Below are positions 35,366-44,232 of a DNA stretch of 64,000 bases, in pieces. The notes under the pieces were generated by a model. That model searched no databases. It was not told the origin of the DNA and was given only the letters and a program-made list of their open reading frames with translations. The stretch comes from CBDCVO01 sp965223085 (GTDB taxonomy: Bacteria > Pseudomonadota > Gammaproteobacteria > Ga0077536), in contig OZ244981.1 of the NCBI GenBank assembly GCA_965223085.1, positions 3,472,001-3,536,000 of the forward strand. Direction: 5' to 3'. Position 1 is the stretch's first letter; each line of letters opens with the position of its first letter. A program made the position numbers and the translations under genes.

Positions 35366-36286
35366 ATGTCTTTTAGTGGAGTTATGAGGCCCGGTCACGT
35401 TGGGCTTCGCGTGTTGGAAATGGGACCGGCGTTGGCGCATTACGAAGATCGCCTGGGCTTAATTAAGGTCGACGAAGACCAACAAGGTCGGGTTTATCTG
35501 AAAGGTTGGGATGAGCACGACAAGTTTTCCGTCGTGTTGCGTGAGACGGACGAACCAGGCATTGACTACATGGGGTTCAAAGTCCGAGAGAAAAGCGATC
35601 TAGAGCGCTTCGAAGCGCGTTTGCGTGAGCATGGTTGCACAACCGAACGCATCACGGCCGGGGAGTTGAATGACTGCGGTGAGCGTTTGCGTTTCGAAGC
35701 ACCAACCGGCCATCGCATCGAACTCTACGCGGAAAAGAAATACGTCGGCAATGGGCTCGGAACGACAAATCCGGAGGCCTTCGTGGAAACCATCAAAGGC
35801 ATGCATGTCGTACGCTTTGACCATTGCTTATTGTATGGACCCGACGTGCCTGGGATCGCGAAGGTATTCACCGAGGCGCTTGGGTTTAGTATCACCGAAA
35901 AGATTATGGACGGCGATACAATGCTCGCGGTATTTCTCAGTTGCTCGAATAAAGCCCATGATCTTGCCGTAGTGCACTATCCGGAAGCGAATAAATTGCA
36001 CCATGCGTCGTTTTTACTAAATACCTGGGAAGAAGTTCTGCGCGCAGCCGATATCATGTCGAAATATGAAATTCCGATTGACATTGGACCGACGCGCCAC
36101 GGCATCACGCGTGGCCGGACGATATACTTCTTCGATCCTTCCGGTAATCGCAACGAAACGTTTTGCGGCGACTATACTTGGTACCCAGATCGGCCGCCGA
36201 TTACGTGGACAACTGACAAGCTAGGTAAAGCGATTTTCTATCACGATCGCGCTTTGAACGACCGCTTTATGACGGTTGTTACATAA
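35366..36286 (+). CDS. dmpB: Catechol 2,3-dioxygenase (XylE/DmpB type)
   Basis: A 306-residue extradiol dioxygenase with two VOC halves, the size of XylE. The iron ligands are His153 (VRFDHCLLYG), His213 (KLHHASFLLN) and Glu264 (GNRNETFCGD). Other hallmarks are IDIGPTRHGITRGRTIYFFD and TWTTDKLGKAIFYHDR near the end. It opens catechol to 2-hydroxymuconic semialdehyde. A very strong ribosome binding site, agaggagga, precedes ATG 35366. It is the last plus-strand gene before the hydrolase/regulator pair on the other strand. Confidence 0.96.
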   Translation: MSFSGVMRPGHVGLRVLEMGPALAHYEDRLGLIKVDEDQQGRVYLKGWDEHDKFSVVLRETDEPGIDYMGFKVREKSDLERFEARLREHGCTTERITAGELNDCGERLRFEAPTGHRIELYAEKKYVGNGLGTTNPEAFVETIKGMHVVRFDHCLLYGPDVPGIAKVFTEALGFSITEKIMDGDTMLAVFLSCSNKAHDLAVVHYPEANKLHHASFLLNTWEEVLRAADIMSKYEIPIDIGPTRHGITRGRTIYFFDPSGNRNETFCGDYTWYPDRPPITWTTDKLGKAIFYHDRALNDRFMTVVT

Positions 36287-36410
36287 CCTGGGTAGAATTT
36301 CGGGCTGCTCGCGAGGATATCCTCCGTTCCTACGCCATCGGAGCGGATATCTCGGTTGGCAATAATCTTGTGATCATTGCCCCGGCGGTCGGGTCGGTTA
36401 ACGACGAATG

Positions 36411-36442
36411 GGGACGTGCAAGTCGTAGGACTTGCGCGTCCC
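36411..36442. terminator. Long hairpin between convergent genes, likely bidirectional terminator
   Basis: GGGACGTGCAAGTC, four-base loop GTAG, then GACTTGCGCGTCCC: a 14-bp stem with one mismatch. It lies between the stops of catechol 2,3-dioxygenase and the convergent alpha/beta hydrolase. No clear T run follows on either side, so termination is inferred from position and stem strength. Confidence 0.55.
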
Positions 36443-36455
36443 TGGCGCTGTCGAA

Positions 36456-37367
36456 TTATGTTTCGATCGGGCCTAGCTTCTCCACAAAGAAATCACGGGC
36501 CAAATTATTGGACTGTGTTAGGCCAGGGTCGATATAAAGATCGGTTTGTGCGTAGGGCAAGAATTCTAAGCGCTTAGGTTCACGTGCCCGCTCATAGAGC
36601 TCCGCGACGCTCCACGCCGGGTGTACGATATCGCGACCAGCGGTACTGATAATCATGTATGGGCGTGGTGTGATTCGGTGTACGAACGAAAGCGGACTAA
36701 ACTCTAAGATTTTCTCTATCGATTCGAGTGTGATCGTATCTCGCCAGGTCGGGTGTGCTTCAGGGAAGCCTTCAAAAAATTCGGCAATTTGGTCATCATA
36801 CGGCAATCCACACAGCGTTCCCTGGGGCCCGAAGGCGGGAATGCGTTGCGTTTTTTTGCCTTTGTAGCGTTGCGCGCGATCGGCTTCAACGGCGTCGAGC
36901 AATGCGTCGAAACTCGTTTCGCTGCGCAGCAGTTTTAGCCAAGAATAGCCATCGGTCACCGGTACCACGGCGACTGTTGCCTTAACGCGGCGGTCGATCG
37001 CAGCAACGTAGCTGACCATTGCGCCGGCAAAACTAGCACCCCAAATCCCAATGCGATTTGGGTCGACATCGTAGCGGTTTTGCATGTAGGAGATTGCGCT
37101 GCGATAGTCTTCCGCCTCGTTTAAAGGAAACAGTTGGCCACGCGGGCGGCCGCCTGAGTTGCCGAAGGTCCGGTAATCGATCGCAAGAACAACAAAACCC
37201 GCTTCGCAAAACGATTCGGCCTGCGCCTCGAGCGTGGATTTGACTAAAGTAAAGCCGTGCCCCAAGACCAGGCCAGGGCGCCGCTTACCCCGCTTTAGCC
37301 CGGCAGGTCGATAAAGATCAGCAGCACATTGGATGCCGGCACTTTTAAAAACAATTTCTTTGGCCAC
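36456..37367 (-). CDS. Alpha/beta hydrolase (dienelactone hydrolase/peptidase S15-like)
   Basis: A 303-residue hydrolase. The nucleophile elbow is GIWGASFAGAMVSYVAAIDR near residue 115 (G-x-S-x-A), the oxyanion strand is GLVLGHGFTLVK near 35, and the probable catalytic Asp and His lie near AGRDIVHPAWSVAELYE. It is not close to DmpD, the 2-hydroxymuconic semialdehyde hydrolase, which has a GNSMGG-like elbow. Whether it substitutes for the missing DmpD is unknown. It lies on the opposite strand within the aromatic gene block, and a dispersed repeat follows its start on the upstream side. Confidence 0.85.
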   Translation of the reverse strand: MAKEIVFKSAGIQCAADLYRPAGLKRGKRRPGLVLGHGFTLVKSTLEAQAESFCEAGFVVLAIDYRTFGNSGGRPRGQLFPLNEAEDYRSAISYMQNRYDVDPNRIGIWGASFAGAMVSYVAAIDRRVKATVAVVPVTDGYSWLKLLRSETSFDALLDAVEADRAQRYKGKKTQRIPAFGPQGTLCGLPYDDQIAEFFEGFPEAHPTWRDTITLESIEKILEFSPLSFVHRITPRPYMIISTAGRDIVHPAWSVAELYERAREPKRLEFLPYAQTDLYIDPGLTQSNNLARDFFVEKLGPIET

Positions 37368-37387
37368 GTTATTCTCCTCCCTCGCTA

Positions 37388-37620
37388 GTCCGGATATTGC
37401 ATGAGGACCACACGGATGCTGGCGCAGGGCAACACCGTCTGAGCGCCGCGCTGGAACCCGAATCGTAGCCTAGCTACGGTGAGGGTGAAGCGCAAGCGCC
37501 GGGTGAATTGAGCGAAGCAGTGTATTCCAAACGGGATCGCGGTAGGAAGGATCGCAAACGGCTGAGTCGGTTACCGCAACACGTATGCACGTGCGCGCAG
37601 CGCGCATCGTGCCGTACCCG
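37388..37620. repeat. Long copy (about 230 bp) of the dispersed repeat family
   Basis: Begins agtccggatattgcatgagg and continues through gcgccgcgctggaacccgaa, tcgtagcctagctacggtga, gggtgaagcgcaagcg and gggatcgcggtaggaagg. The same order of blocks, diverged, is found at 58079-58297. It fills most of the 321-base gap between the hydrolase and GntR genes. I see no coding frame in it. Confidence 0.65.
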
Positions 37621-37688
37621 GGTTAGTTGCTACGCTCTATTCTCTAGATTTATCGCTGCCGCGTAGATTTCTTTATCTGAAGAACACC

Positions 37689-38420
37689 TTACCGATGGGT
37701 ATTGGGTCGCCGGCGAGCCTTACTTGAGTCAGATCTGTTTACGTCTTCGAGGCGCGCAAAATGGTCTTCTAAATTGCGCGCGGTCGAGCGAATATGTTCA
37801 CTCATAGCCTCGCAAGCAGCGCTAGCATTGCGCTGTAGAGCGGCGTCGAAGATCGACTTATGCTCCGCCGCCACATCTCGCGAAAAAGTAAAAATGTCGG
37901 ACGATAAGCTTCGATAGCGCCGATGTTGATCAAACATCATCGCGCGCAACTGCAAAAGCCGCGGTGAAGAGCAAGCGCCGAGCAAGGTTTCATGAAACTC
38001 GGCATTGCGCGCTTCCCAGTCAACGAAGTTCGTAATACGCGCAGCTTCGATTTTATTGAGACGATGAAAGGCCGCAACCACCGACGCCTCCCACGTGTCG
38101 TCGCCAGCACGCACGCTTTCGGCTAGCGCTTCTGACTCCAGCAGGATCCGCATGCGGGTAATGTCACGTAAGTCGTCTAGCGAAATCGCGGCCACGCGAA
38201 AACCACGCTGGCCGATCGCAAAGACTAAGCGTTCCGAGGTGAGTCTGTTTAGCGCCTCGCGCAGCGGCGAGGCGCCGATATCATAACGCGCTCGTAGCTG
38301 GTGAATGGCGAGTTTTTCATTGGGTGAAAAACGGCCGTTCAGGATGTCGTGCCGAATTTGCGCATAGGCGCTATTTGCAAGCGTATCTGGAAACTGTGTT
38401 GCGGGTTTGGGTTTGGTCAC
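37689..38420 (-). CDS. GntR-family transcriptional regulator (FCD subfamily)
   Basis: 243 residues. The N-terminal winged helix-turn-helix includes AIHQLRARYDIGASPLREAL near residue 45, and the C-terminal all-helical FCD ligand domain includes LDDLRDITRMRILLESEALA and ARNAEFHETLLGACSSPRLL with metal-site-type histidines. It is divergent from dmpC. A GntR-type repressor (AphS) of phenol genes is known in Comamonas testosteroni, so local control of the phenol/meta-cleavage genes is a fair guess. No DmpR-type activator is in the window. Confidence 0.92.
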   Translation of the reverse strand: MTKPKPATQFPDTLANSAYAQIRHDILNGRFSPNEKLAIHQLRARYDIGASPLREALNRLTSERLVFAIGQRGFRVAAISLDDLRDITRMRILLESEALAESVRAGDDTWEASVVAAFHRLNKIEAARITNFVDWEARNAEFHETLLGACSSPRLLQLRAMMFDQHRRYRSLSSDIFTFSRDVAAEHKSIFDAALQRNASAACEAMSEHIRSTARNLEDHFARLEDVNRSDSSKARRRPNTHR

Positions 38421-38843
38421 GGCGGGGTGTTTGAAAACGTTAATGCATAATTCGCCGTCATTGAGCGTAACAAGGTTTGCCTCGTGTAGGGAGAATAGTA
38501 GCGTTTTTTCGTGCTGAAGCGAATTTTGTCGTTAGCCGTCTGTCGGACTTAGGGTTCGGTAAGGAGGCGCGCGGTTATGCGAGGCCATTTTTCTGCGTTT
38601 TCGAGGCGCTGAGTGGTGCGATGTAATGAGAAATTGCGCGAATAGGCGCCGCTTAAGTGCCGCCGCCCTAGGGTCGTCCTATTCCGGCAGACTGTCGGCA
38701 TCCGAGGCGTTTGACGGTGGTTTGCCGAGCGCTTGAAATTATCGATAAAACGAGTAAGAATCGACAAATAGCCTCAGCAAATCTCGCCGGGTGAGTCCGT
38801 TTGTTTCGACCTGTGCCCACCGCAACTGATGCGAGGACGAAAT
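38421..38843. other. Divergent regulatory gap between the GntR gene and dmpC
   Basis: A 423-base region that should hold the promoters of both genes. Around 38520-38545 the minus strand carries aagtccgacagacggcta, a short relative of the dispersed repeat, and another lies near 38690 (ccggcagactgtcggca). I found no clear FCD-GntR operator or -35/-10 pair by eye. Confidence 0.4.
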
Positions 38844-40346
38844 ATGCACGCGGAAGTTGAAACCTCTACGCCGACGACGTTCGATGCGCAGAACGTGCGC
38901 CATTTTATTGATGGCTGTTTTGTTGGCTCGCGACACGGTAAAACCTTCAGTAATACGGATCCCACGAATGGTGCTGTTATCGGGCAAGTGCACGAAGGAG
39001 GTCGCCCAGAAGTAGACGCGGCTGTCGAGGCCGCGCGACGGGCGTTGGGGGGGCAGTGGGGCGTGATGCCGGTCGCGGAGCGATTGCAGTGCTTGTACCG
39101 GGTTGCCGATGGCATTAACGCGAGGTTCGATGAATTCTTAGCAATCGAGTGTCGCGATACCGGCAAGCCATATTCTCTGGCGCGTCACATCGATATTCCG
39201 CGGGGCGCAGCGAATTTTAAAATATTCGCCGACGTCGTAAAAAATGTCGCGGCGGAGAGTTTTTGCATGGCGACACCTGATGGCGCTGGGGCTTTGAACT
39301 ACGCGCTCCGCATTCCCAAAGGGGTGATTGCGGTAATCGCGCCTTGGAATTTGCCCTTGTTACTCATGACGTGGAAAGTGGGGCCGGCTTTAGCCTGCGG
39401 TAACACCGTTGTAGTGAAACCCTCGGAAGAAACGCCGTCTACGACCGCCTTGCTCGGTGAGGTCATGAACGATGCCGGGATCCCGCCCGGCGTGTTTAAC
39501 GTCGTCCATGGTTTTGGTCCGGACTCTGCCGGCGCATATCTTACCGAACACCCGGGCGTCGACGCGATCACGTTCACCGGCGAGACCATTACGGGTACCG
39601 CGATCATGCAGGCGGCAGCGCACGGGGTGCGCGACGTATCATTCGAACTTGGCGGCAAGAATCCGGGCCTTGTGTTTGCAGATTGCGACCTCGATGCGGC
39701 CGTGGAGGGCATCGCGCGTGCCGCCTTCGCCAATTGCGGCCAAGTCTGTTTGGGAACCGAGCGCGTTTATGTCGAAAGTCCGATTTTTGATGTCTTTGTC
39801 ACCGAGTTGAAGCGGCGCGCCGAGGCGTTGCGGCCGGGTGATCCGCGTGCGGAGACTACCACGCTGGGACCAATCGTCTCAGCCCAGCAGCGTGAGAAAG
39901 TACTCAACTACTACCGGCAGGCAGGCGATCTTGGTGCGACGGTCGTCACCGGTGGTGGCGTACCAGACATGCCTGCCGAGCTCGCGGGTGGTTATTGGGT
40001 CGAACCGACGATTTGGATCGGCCTGCCGGAATCATCACCGATCGTAGCGGAAGAAATTTTTGGGCCGTGTTGCCATGTGCGGGCATTTGATCGCGAAGAA
40101 GAAGTTATCGCGCTGGCCAACGATACGCCGTATGGGCTTTGCACTACCATATGGACGCAAAATGTGAGCCGTGCGCATCGTCTCGCCGCAGCGATAGAAT
40201 GCGGAATTACCTGGGTCAATTGCTGGTTCCTACGGGACTTACGCACCCCATTCGGGGGCTCGAAAGCGTCCGGTATCGGGCGCGAAGGCGGTGTGCATTC
40301 TTTGGAGTTCTACACTGAAATGCGTAACGTCTGTGTAAAGCTCTGA
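38844..40346 (+). CDS. dmpC: 2-hydroxymuconic semialdehyde dehydrogenase
   Basis: About 500 residues, aldehyde dehydrogenase superfamily. Catalytic Cys is in FANCGQVCLGTERVYVESP and the base Glu in SFELGGKNPGLVFADCD. The segments HIDIPRGAANFKIFADVVKN and ITWVNCWFLRDLRTPFGGSK are near-identical to DmpC/XylG as I remember them. It oxidises 2-hydroxymuconic semialdehyde to 2-hydroxymuconate with NAD, the 4-oxalocrotonate branch. The start is set by gaggac seven bases before ATG 38844 (an in-frame ATG at 38829 would place it inside the gene). Confidence 0.95.
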   Translation: MHAEVETSTPTTFDAQNVRHFIDGCFVGSRHGKTFSNTDPTNGAVIGQVHEGGRPEVDAAVEAARRALGGQWGVMPVAERLQCLYRVADGINARFDEFLAIECRDTGKPYSLARHIDIPRGAANFKIFADVVKNVAAESFCMATPDGAGALNYALRIPKGVIAVIAPWNLPLLLMTWKVGPALACGNTVVVKPSEETPSTTALLGEVMNDAGIPPGVFNVVHGFGPDSAGAYLTEHPGVDAITFTGETITGTAIMQAAAHGVRDVSFELGGKNPGLVFADCDLDAAVEGIARAAFANCGQVCLGTERVYVESPIFDVFVTELKRRAEALRPGDPRAETTTLGPIVSAQQREKVLNYYRQAGDLGATVVTGGGVPDMPAELAGGYWVEPTIWIGLPESSPIVAEEIFGPCCHVRAFDREEEVIALANDTPYGLCTTIWTQNVSRAHRLAAAIECGITWVNCWFLRDLRTPFGGSKASGIGREGGVHSLEFYTEMRNVCVKL

Positions 40347-40377
40347 ATCACACGCGAGTGATCAGAAGGAAGTTTTT

Positions 40378-41169
40378 ATGGCACTCAATAGCGAGACGAT
40401 TGCCGCGTACGGCGATGAACTGTTTGCAGCCCTGACGGAACGCCACACGATCGCGCCGCTCACGGAGCGCTCGCCCGATATCACGATCGAGGACGCCTAC
40501 CATATATCCACCTACCTTTTGGCACGGCGTCGTGACGCTGGCGAGAAAATAATCGGGAAGAAAATCGGGGTGACGAGCAAAGCGGTGATGGACATGCTGA
40601 ATGTGCATCAACCCGACTTTGGTTATCTAACCGATCGCATGGTGATCCCGAACGGCGGCGAACTGGCGATCAGTAAACGCATGATCCAACCGAAGGCGGA
40701 AGGGGAAATCGCCTTTGTGCTAAGACACGATCTGGCGGGGCCAGGGTTAAGTAACGCGGATGTCCTACGCGCTACTGAAGGTGTTTTACCGTGTTTCGAA
40801 ATCGTCGATTCTCGTATTCGCGATTGGCGCATCAAAATCCAAGATACGGTTGCGGATAACGCATCGTGCGGCTACTTCGTGCTGGGCGATCGTCTCGTCG
40901 ACCCGCGTGACTGTGATTTCGTCACCTGCGGTATGGTGCTCGAGAAAAATGGCGAGGTGATCGCGACCGGCGCCGGTGCGGCTGCACTGGGGTCGCCGCT
41001 TAATTGTGTTGCTTGGCTCGCCAACACGCTCGGTACATTTGGCATAACGCTGGCAGCGGGTGAAGTTATTTTATCCGGCTCACTCGTGCCTTTGCAGGCA
41101 ATCGTGCCGGGTGATTCTATGGTTTGCAGTGTCGGTGGTATGGGACACGTCTCAGTACGTTTTTCCTAA
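40378..41169 (+). CDS. dmpE: 2-oxopent-4-enoate (2-hydroxypenta-2,4-dienoate) hydratase
   Basis: A 263-residue member of the hydratase/decarboxylase family. It is told apart from its paralogue at 43173 by IIGKKIGVTSKAVMDMLNVH, HQPDFGYLTDRMV, DWRIKIQDTVADNASCGYFV and ILSGSLVPLQAIVPGDSM, all of which match DmpE/XylJ. It adds water to 2-oxopent-4-enoate, giving 4-hydroxy-2-oxovalerate. The ribosome binding site agaaggaag precedes ATG 40378. Confidence 0.94.
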   Translation: MALNSETIAAYGDELFAALTERHTIAPLTERSPDITIEDAYHISTYLLARRRDAGEKIIGKKIGVTSKAVMDMLNVHQPDFGYLTDRMVIPNGGELAISKRMIQPKAEGEIAFVLRHDLAGPGLSNADVLRATEGVLPCFEIVDSRIRDWRIKIQDTVADNASCGYFVLGDRLVDPRDCDFVTCGMVLEKNGEVIATGAGAAALGSPLNCVAWLANTLGTFGITLAAGEVILSGSLVPLQAIVPGDSMVCSVGGMGHVSVRFS

Positions 41170-41218
41170 ATACCTACGGTTTAGTTACTCGGGCATTGCC
41201 TGATACGGGTCTTAGAAA

Positions 41219-42124
41219 ATGAAAGTAAACGCGGCGATCATTGGCTCCGGTAACATCGGCACCGATCTGATGGCAAAAGCGCTGCGCAGTGACGTGATTA
41301 AGCCTGTCTGGATGGTGGGAATCGACCGCGATTCAGAGGGTTTAGCATTGGCGCGGGACCATGGTCTAAAGACGACCCACGACGGCATCGGGGGCATGCT
41401 CTCCAACGTCGACGCCGATGGGGTGCAAATTGCTTTCGACGCGACTTCGGCCTACGTGCATGCGGAGAATGCACGAAAACTCAACGAGCACGGTGTCCTT
41501 GTGGTTGATCTAACGCCGGCCGCCATAGGCCCTTTCTGTGTGCCACCCGTGAATTTAGAAGAACACGTGGGCAGGCAAGAAATGAACGTCAATATGGTTA
41601 CTTGCGGCGGTCAGGCAACGATCCCCATGGTGGCGGCGGTATCCCGTGTTCAGGCGGTGGACTACGCGGAAATTATTGCAACTGTTGCGAGTAAATCCGC
41701 AGGCCCGGGAACGCGCAAGAACATCGATGAATTTACCCGCACGACGGCGGACGCCGTTGAGCGGATTGGCGGCGCCGAGCGTGGGAAGGCAATTATTATT
41801 CTTAATCCGGCTGAGCCACCTATGATCATGCGCGACACGGTTCATTGTCTAACCGCAACAACGCCCGACGTCGAGGCGATTACCCGCTCGGTAGAGGACA
41901 TGATCGCAGAAGTGCAGAAATATGTGCCTGGTTATCGTTTGAAGAACGGACCGGTGTTTGACGATAAACGCGTCTCTATTTTTCTAGAAGTCGAAGGCTT
42001 GGGCGATTATTTGCCGAAGTATGCGGGTAATTTGGACATTATGACGGCAGCCGCGTTGAGAACTGCCGAGATGTTCGGTCAAGAAATTCTCGATGGTTCT
42101 TTGCAGCTAATCGCGGCGAATTGA
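41219..42124 (+). CDS. dmpF: Acetaldehyde dehydrogenase (acylating)
   Basis: A 301-residue CoA-acylating dehydrogenase. The NAD-binding motif AIIGSGNIGTDLMAKAL is at the N-terminus. The catalytic Cys129 lies in MVTCGGQATIPMVAAVSRV, and RKNIDEFTRTTADAVERIGG and NPAEPPMIMRDTVHC follow. It converts acetaldehyde, NAD and CoA to acetyl-CoA and channels its substrate from the aldolase encoded next. The 49-base gap after dmpE contains a degraded repeat-like sequence (gggcattgcctgata). Confidence 0.95.
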   Translation: MKVNAAIIGSGNIGTDLMAKALRSDVIKPVWMVGIDRDSEGLALARDHGLKTTHDGIGGMLSNVDADGVQIAFDATSAYVHAENARKLNEHGVLVVDLTPAAIGPFCVPPVNLEEHVGRQEMNVNMVTCGGQATIPMVAAVSRVQAVDYAEIIATVASKSAGPGTRKNIDEFTRTTADAVERIGGAERGKAIIILNPAEPPMIMRDTVHCLTATTPDVEAITRSVEDMIAEVQKYVPGYRLKNGPVFDDKRVSIFLEVEGLGDYLPKYAGNLDIMTAAALRTAEMFGQEILDGSLQLIAAN

Positions 42125-42135
42125 GGGGCCACATC

Positions 42136-43176
42136 ATGGATCTACGGGGCAAAGACGTCATTCTGCACGATATGTGTTTGCGCGATGGTATGCACGCAAA
42201 ACGCCATCAAATTACGACAGCGCAAATGGTGGCTGTAGCGCGTGCGTTAGATAGGGCGGGGATGCCATTGATCGAAGTGACGCATGGCGACGGCTTGGGA
42301 GGTGCGTCGATCAACTATGGCTTTTCTGCACACAGTGATGAGGAATACCTGGCGGCGGTCGTACCGGCGATGCAGCGCGCTAAGATTTCTGCATTATTGA
42401 TCCCAGGGATCGGCACAGTCGATCACTTGCGCATGGCTCATGAGCACGGGATCAGCACGGTTAGGATCGCAACACATTGCACCGAAGCGGATGTCGCCGA
42501 GCAACATATCGCTGTGGCGGCTAAATTCGGCCTAGATACCGTGGGGTTTTTGATGATGGCCCATATGGTGGAGGCCGCGGAGTTAATCGTCCAAGCGAAA
42601 TTGATGGAATCTTATGGCGCGAATTGCATTTATTGCACTGACTCCGCCGGATATATGCTCCCTGAGGATGTCACCGCCAGGATCGCGGCGCTACGTGAGG
42701 CGCTAAATGCGCAAACCGAAATCGGTTTTCACGGCCATCACAATATGGCAATGGGGGTGGCAAATTCACTCGCTGCGATCGAGGCAGGCGCGAATCGCAT
42801 CGACGGATCGGTTGCCGGACTCGGTGCTGGCGCGGGCAATACCCCGCTAGAAGTATTTGTCGCGGTGTTAGACCGTATGGGTGCTGAAACGGGTGTCGAT
42901 GTGTTCAAGATAATGGATGTCGCCGAGGACTTAATCGTGCCGATGATGGACCAGCCGATTCGGGTCGATCGCGATTCACTGATCTTGGGTTATGCAGGTG
43001 TCTATTCGTCGTTTCTCCTGCACGCGAAGCGCGCGGCCGCAAAACACGGGGTATCTTCCAGCGACATTTTGGTTGAATTGGGCAAGCAGAAAACGATCGG
43101 TGGCCAGGAAGACATGATCGAAGATGTGGCTTTGAATCTCGCGCGCGAATCCACCAACCCAAGGCCCGTAACGTGA
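42136..43176 (+). CDS. dmpG: 4-hydroxy-2-oxovalerate aldolase
   Basis: About 346 residues. The N-terminal VILHDMCLRDGMHAKRHQ holds the Arg/Asp/His active-site residues. The metal-binding HGHHNMAMGVANSLAAIEAG is near residue 200, followed by RIDGSVAGLGAGAGNTPLEV. It splits 4-hydroxy-2-oxovalerate into pyruvate and acetaldehyde in complex with DmpF. Start ATG 42136 has gagggg at seven bases, so I prefer it to TTG 42121, which overlaps dmpF. Its stop overlaps the next start as GTGA. Confidence 0.95.
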   Translation: MDLRGKDVILHDMCLRDGMHAKRHQITTAQMVAVARALDRAGMPLIEVTHGDGLGGASINYGFSAHSDEEYLAAVVPAMQRAKISALLIPGIGTVDHLRMAHEHGISTVRIATHCTEADVAEQHIAVAAKFGLDTVGFLMMAHMVEAAELIVQAKLMESYGANCIYCTDSAGYMLPEDVTARIAALREALNAQTEIGFHGHHNMAMGVANSLAAIEAGANRIDGSVAGLGAGAGNTPLEVFVAVLDRMGAETGVDVFKIMDVAEDLIVPMMDQPIRVDRDSLILGYAGVYSSFLLHAKRAAAKHGVSSSDILVELGKQKTIGGQEDMIEDVALNLARESTNPRPVT

Positions 43177-43961
43177 GTTTAAATAGCGCCACGATCGCGG
43201 AGCTCGCGGATTACTTGGAGTCCGCTGAGCTCGAACGCCGTGCGGTCGCGAAAATCACGGATGAATATCCCGATATGGATTACGCGGATGCCTACGCGAT
43301 CCAGGATGCGATCCGAGCACGCAAACAGGCGCGGGGCACCCGTATTGCTGGTCTGAAAATGGGTTTGACCTCAGTCGCGAAAATGAAGCAAATGGGCGTG
43401 GAACAACCGCTCTACGGATTCCTCACCGACTACGGCGCCTACCCGGATGGGGGGGAAATACCGATCGCCAAGTTTATTCATCCGCGCGTCGAAGCCGAGG
43501 TTGCGGTGGTCACCAAACGAGAATTGTCTGGCCCCGGTTGCCATATTGGCAATGTTATGGCGGCTATCGACTTCGTGGTTCCGGCGGTGGAAATCATCGA
43601 TTCGCGTTATGAAAATTTCCGCTTCGACTTAATTAGCGTTGTCGCTGATAACACGTCTGCGGCTGCGTATGTCGTTGGCGGCCGCGCCGCGCGCATTTCT
43701 GATCTCGATCTACGGACCTTAGGTGTCGTGTTGAGAAAAAACGGCAAGATCGTGGAACTCGGTGCTGGTGCCGCAGTTTTGGGACATCCGGCCGAGTCGG
43801 TCGCGATGTTGGCGAATATGTTGGCGGAACGCGACAAATCGATAGCTCCCGGTACGTTTGTAATGACAGGCGGGATCACAGCAGCCGTAGGGGTAGCGCG
43901 TGGTGATCACATCGCGGTTCAATACCAAGATCTCGGCAGTTTGAGCATGCGATTCATTTAA
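43173..43961 (+). CDS. dmpH: 4-oxalocrotonate decarboxylase
   Basis: A 262-residue paralogue of DmpE. RIAGLKMGLTSVAKMKQMGV, PLYGFLTDYGAYPDGGEI and GHPAESVAMLANMLAERDKS match DmpH/XylI rather than the hydratase. It decarboxylates 2-oxo-3-hexenedioate to 2-oxopent-4-enoate and in the TOL/dmp systems forms a complex with the hydratase. GTG 43173 overlaps the dmpG stop. The usual neighbour dmpI (about 63-residue tautomerase) does not follow. Confidence 0.94.
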   Translation: MSLNSATIAELADYLESAELERRAVAKITDEYPDMDYADAYAIQDAIRARKQARGTRIAGLKMGLTSVAKMKQMGVEQPLYGFLTDYGAYPDGGEIPIAKFIHPRVEAEVAVVTKRELSGPGCHIGNVMAAIDFVVPAVEIIDSRYENFRFDLISVVADNTSAAAYVVGGRAARISDLDLRTLGVVLRKNGKIVELGAGAAVLGHPAESVAMLANMLAERDKSIAPGTFVMTGGITAAVGVARGDHIAVQYQDLGSLSMRFI

Positions 43962-43969
43962 CGTCGTGA

Positions 43970-43994
43970 CACCCAGTCCGGATATTGCACGAGG
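43970..43994. repeat. Short copy of the dispersed repeat after dmpH
   Basis: Reads cccagtccggatattgcacg, aggca, the best short match to the family core. The rest of the 271-base gap to the lipoprotein gene shows a 9-bp inverted repeat (TGCACGATA at 44037-44045 and TATCGTGCA at 44082-44090) and otherwise nothing I can name. Confidence 0.65.
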
Positions 43995-44232
43995 CACACG
44001 AGTGGGGAACTAAGCGGCCATAATCGGTTTTATACATGCACGATATTACGGTTCAGGATCCCTGTGCGCCATTAGGCTACTTATCGTGCATTGTGGTCCA
44101 ACCCCAGGCGCCCGTGTGGCTAGTATCGCGTTTCCGTTGCGCCTAGGATTAGTGCCCGAGATCGTTATCTAGATGCTCGGCACCGACCTTAGTTGTAGAA
44201 GAGCATGAACGCAGGGGCTATTTAGGGGGGAT

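Noticed and set aside
36456..37367. 2-hydroxymuconic semialdehyde hydrolase (DmpD)
   Set aside because: The nucleophile elbow (GASFAG), N-terminal region and strand differ from DmpD/XylF; only the general fold is shared.
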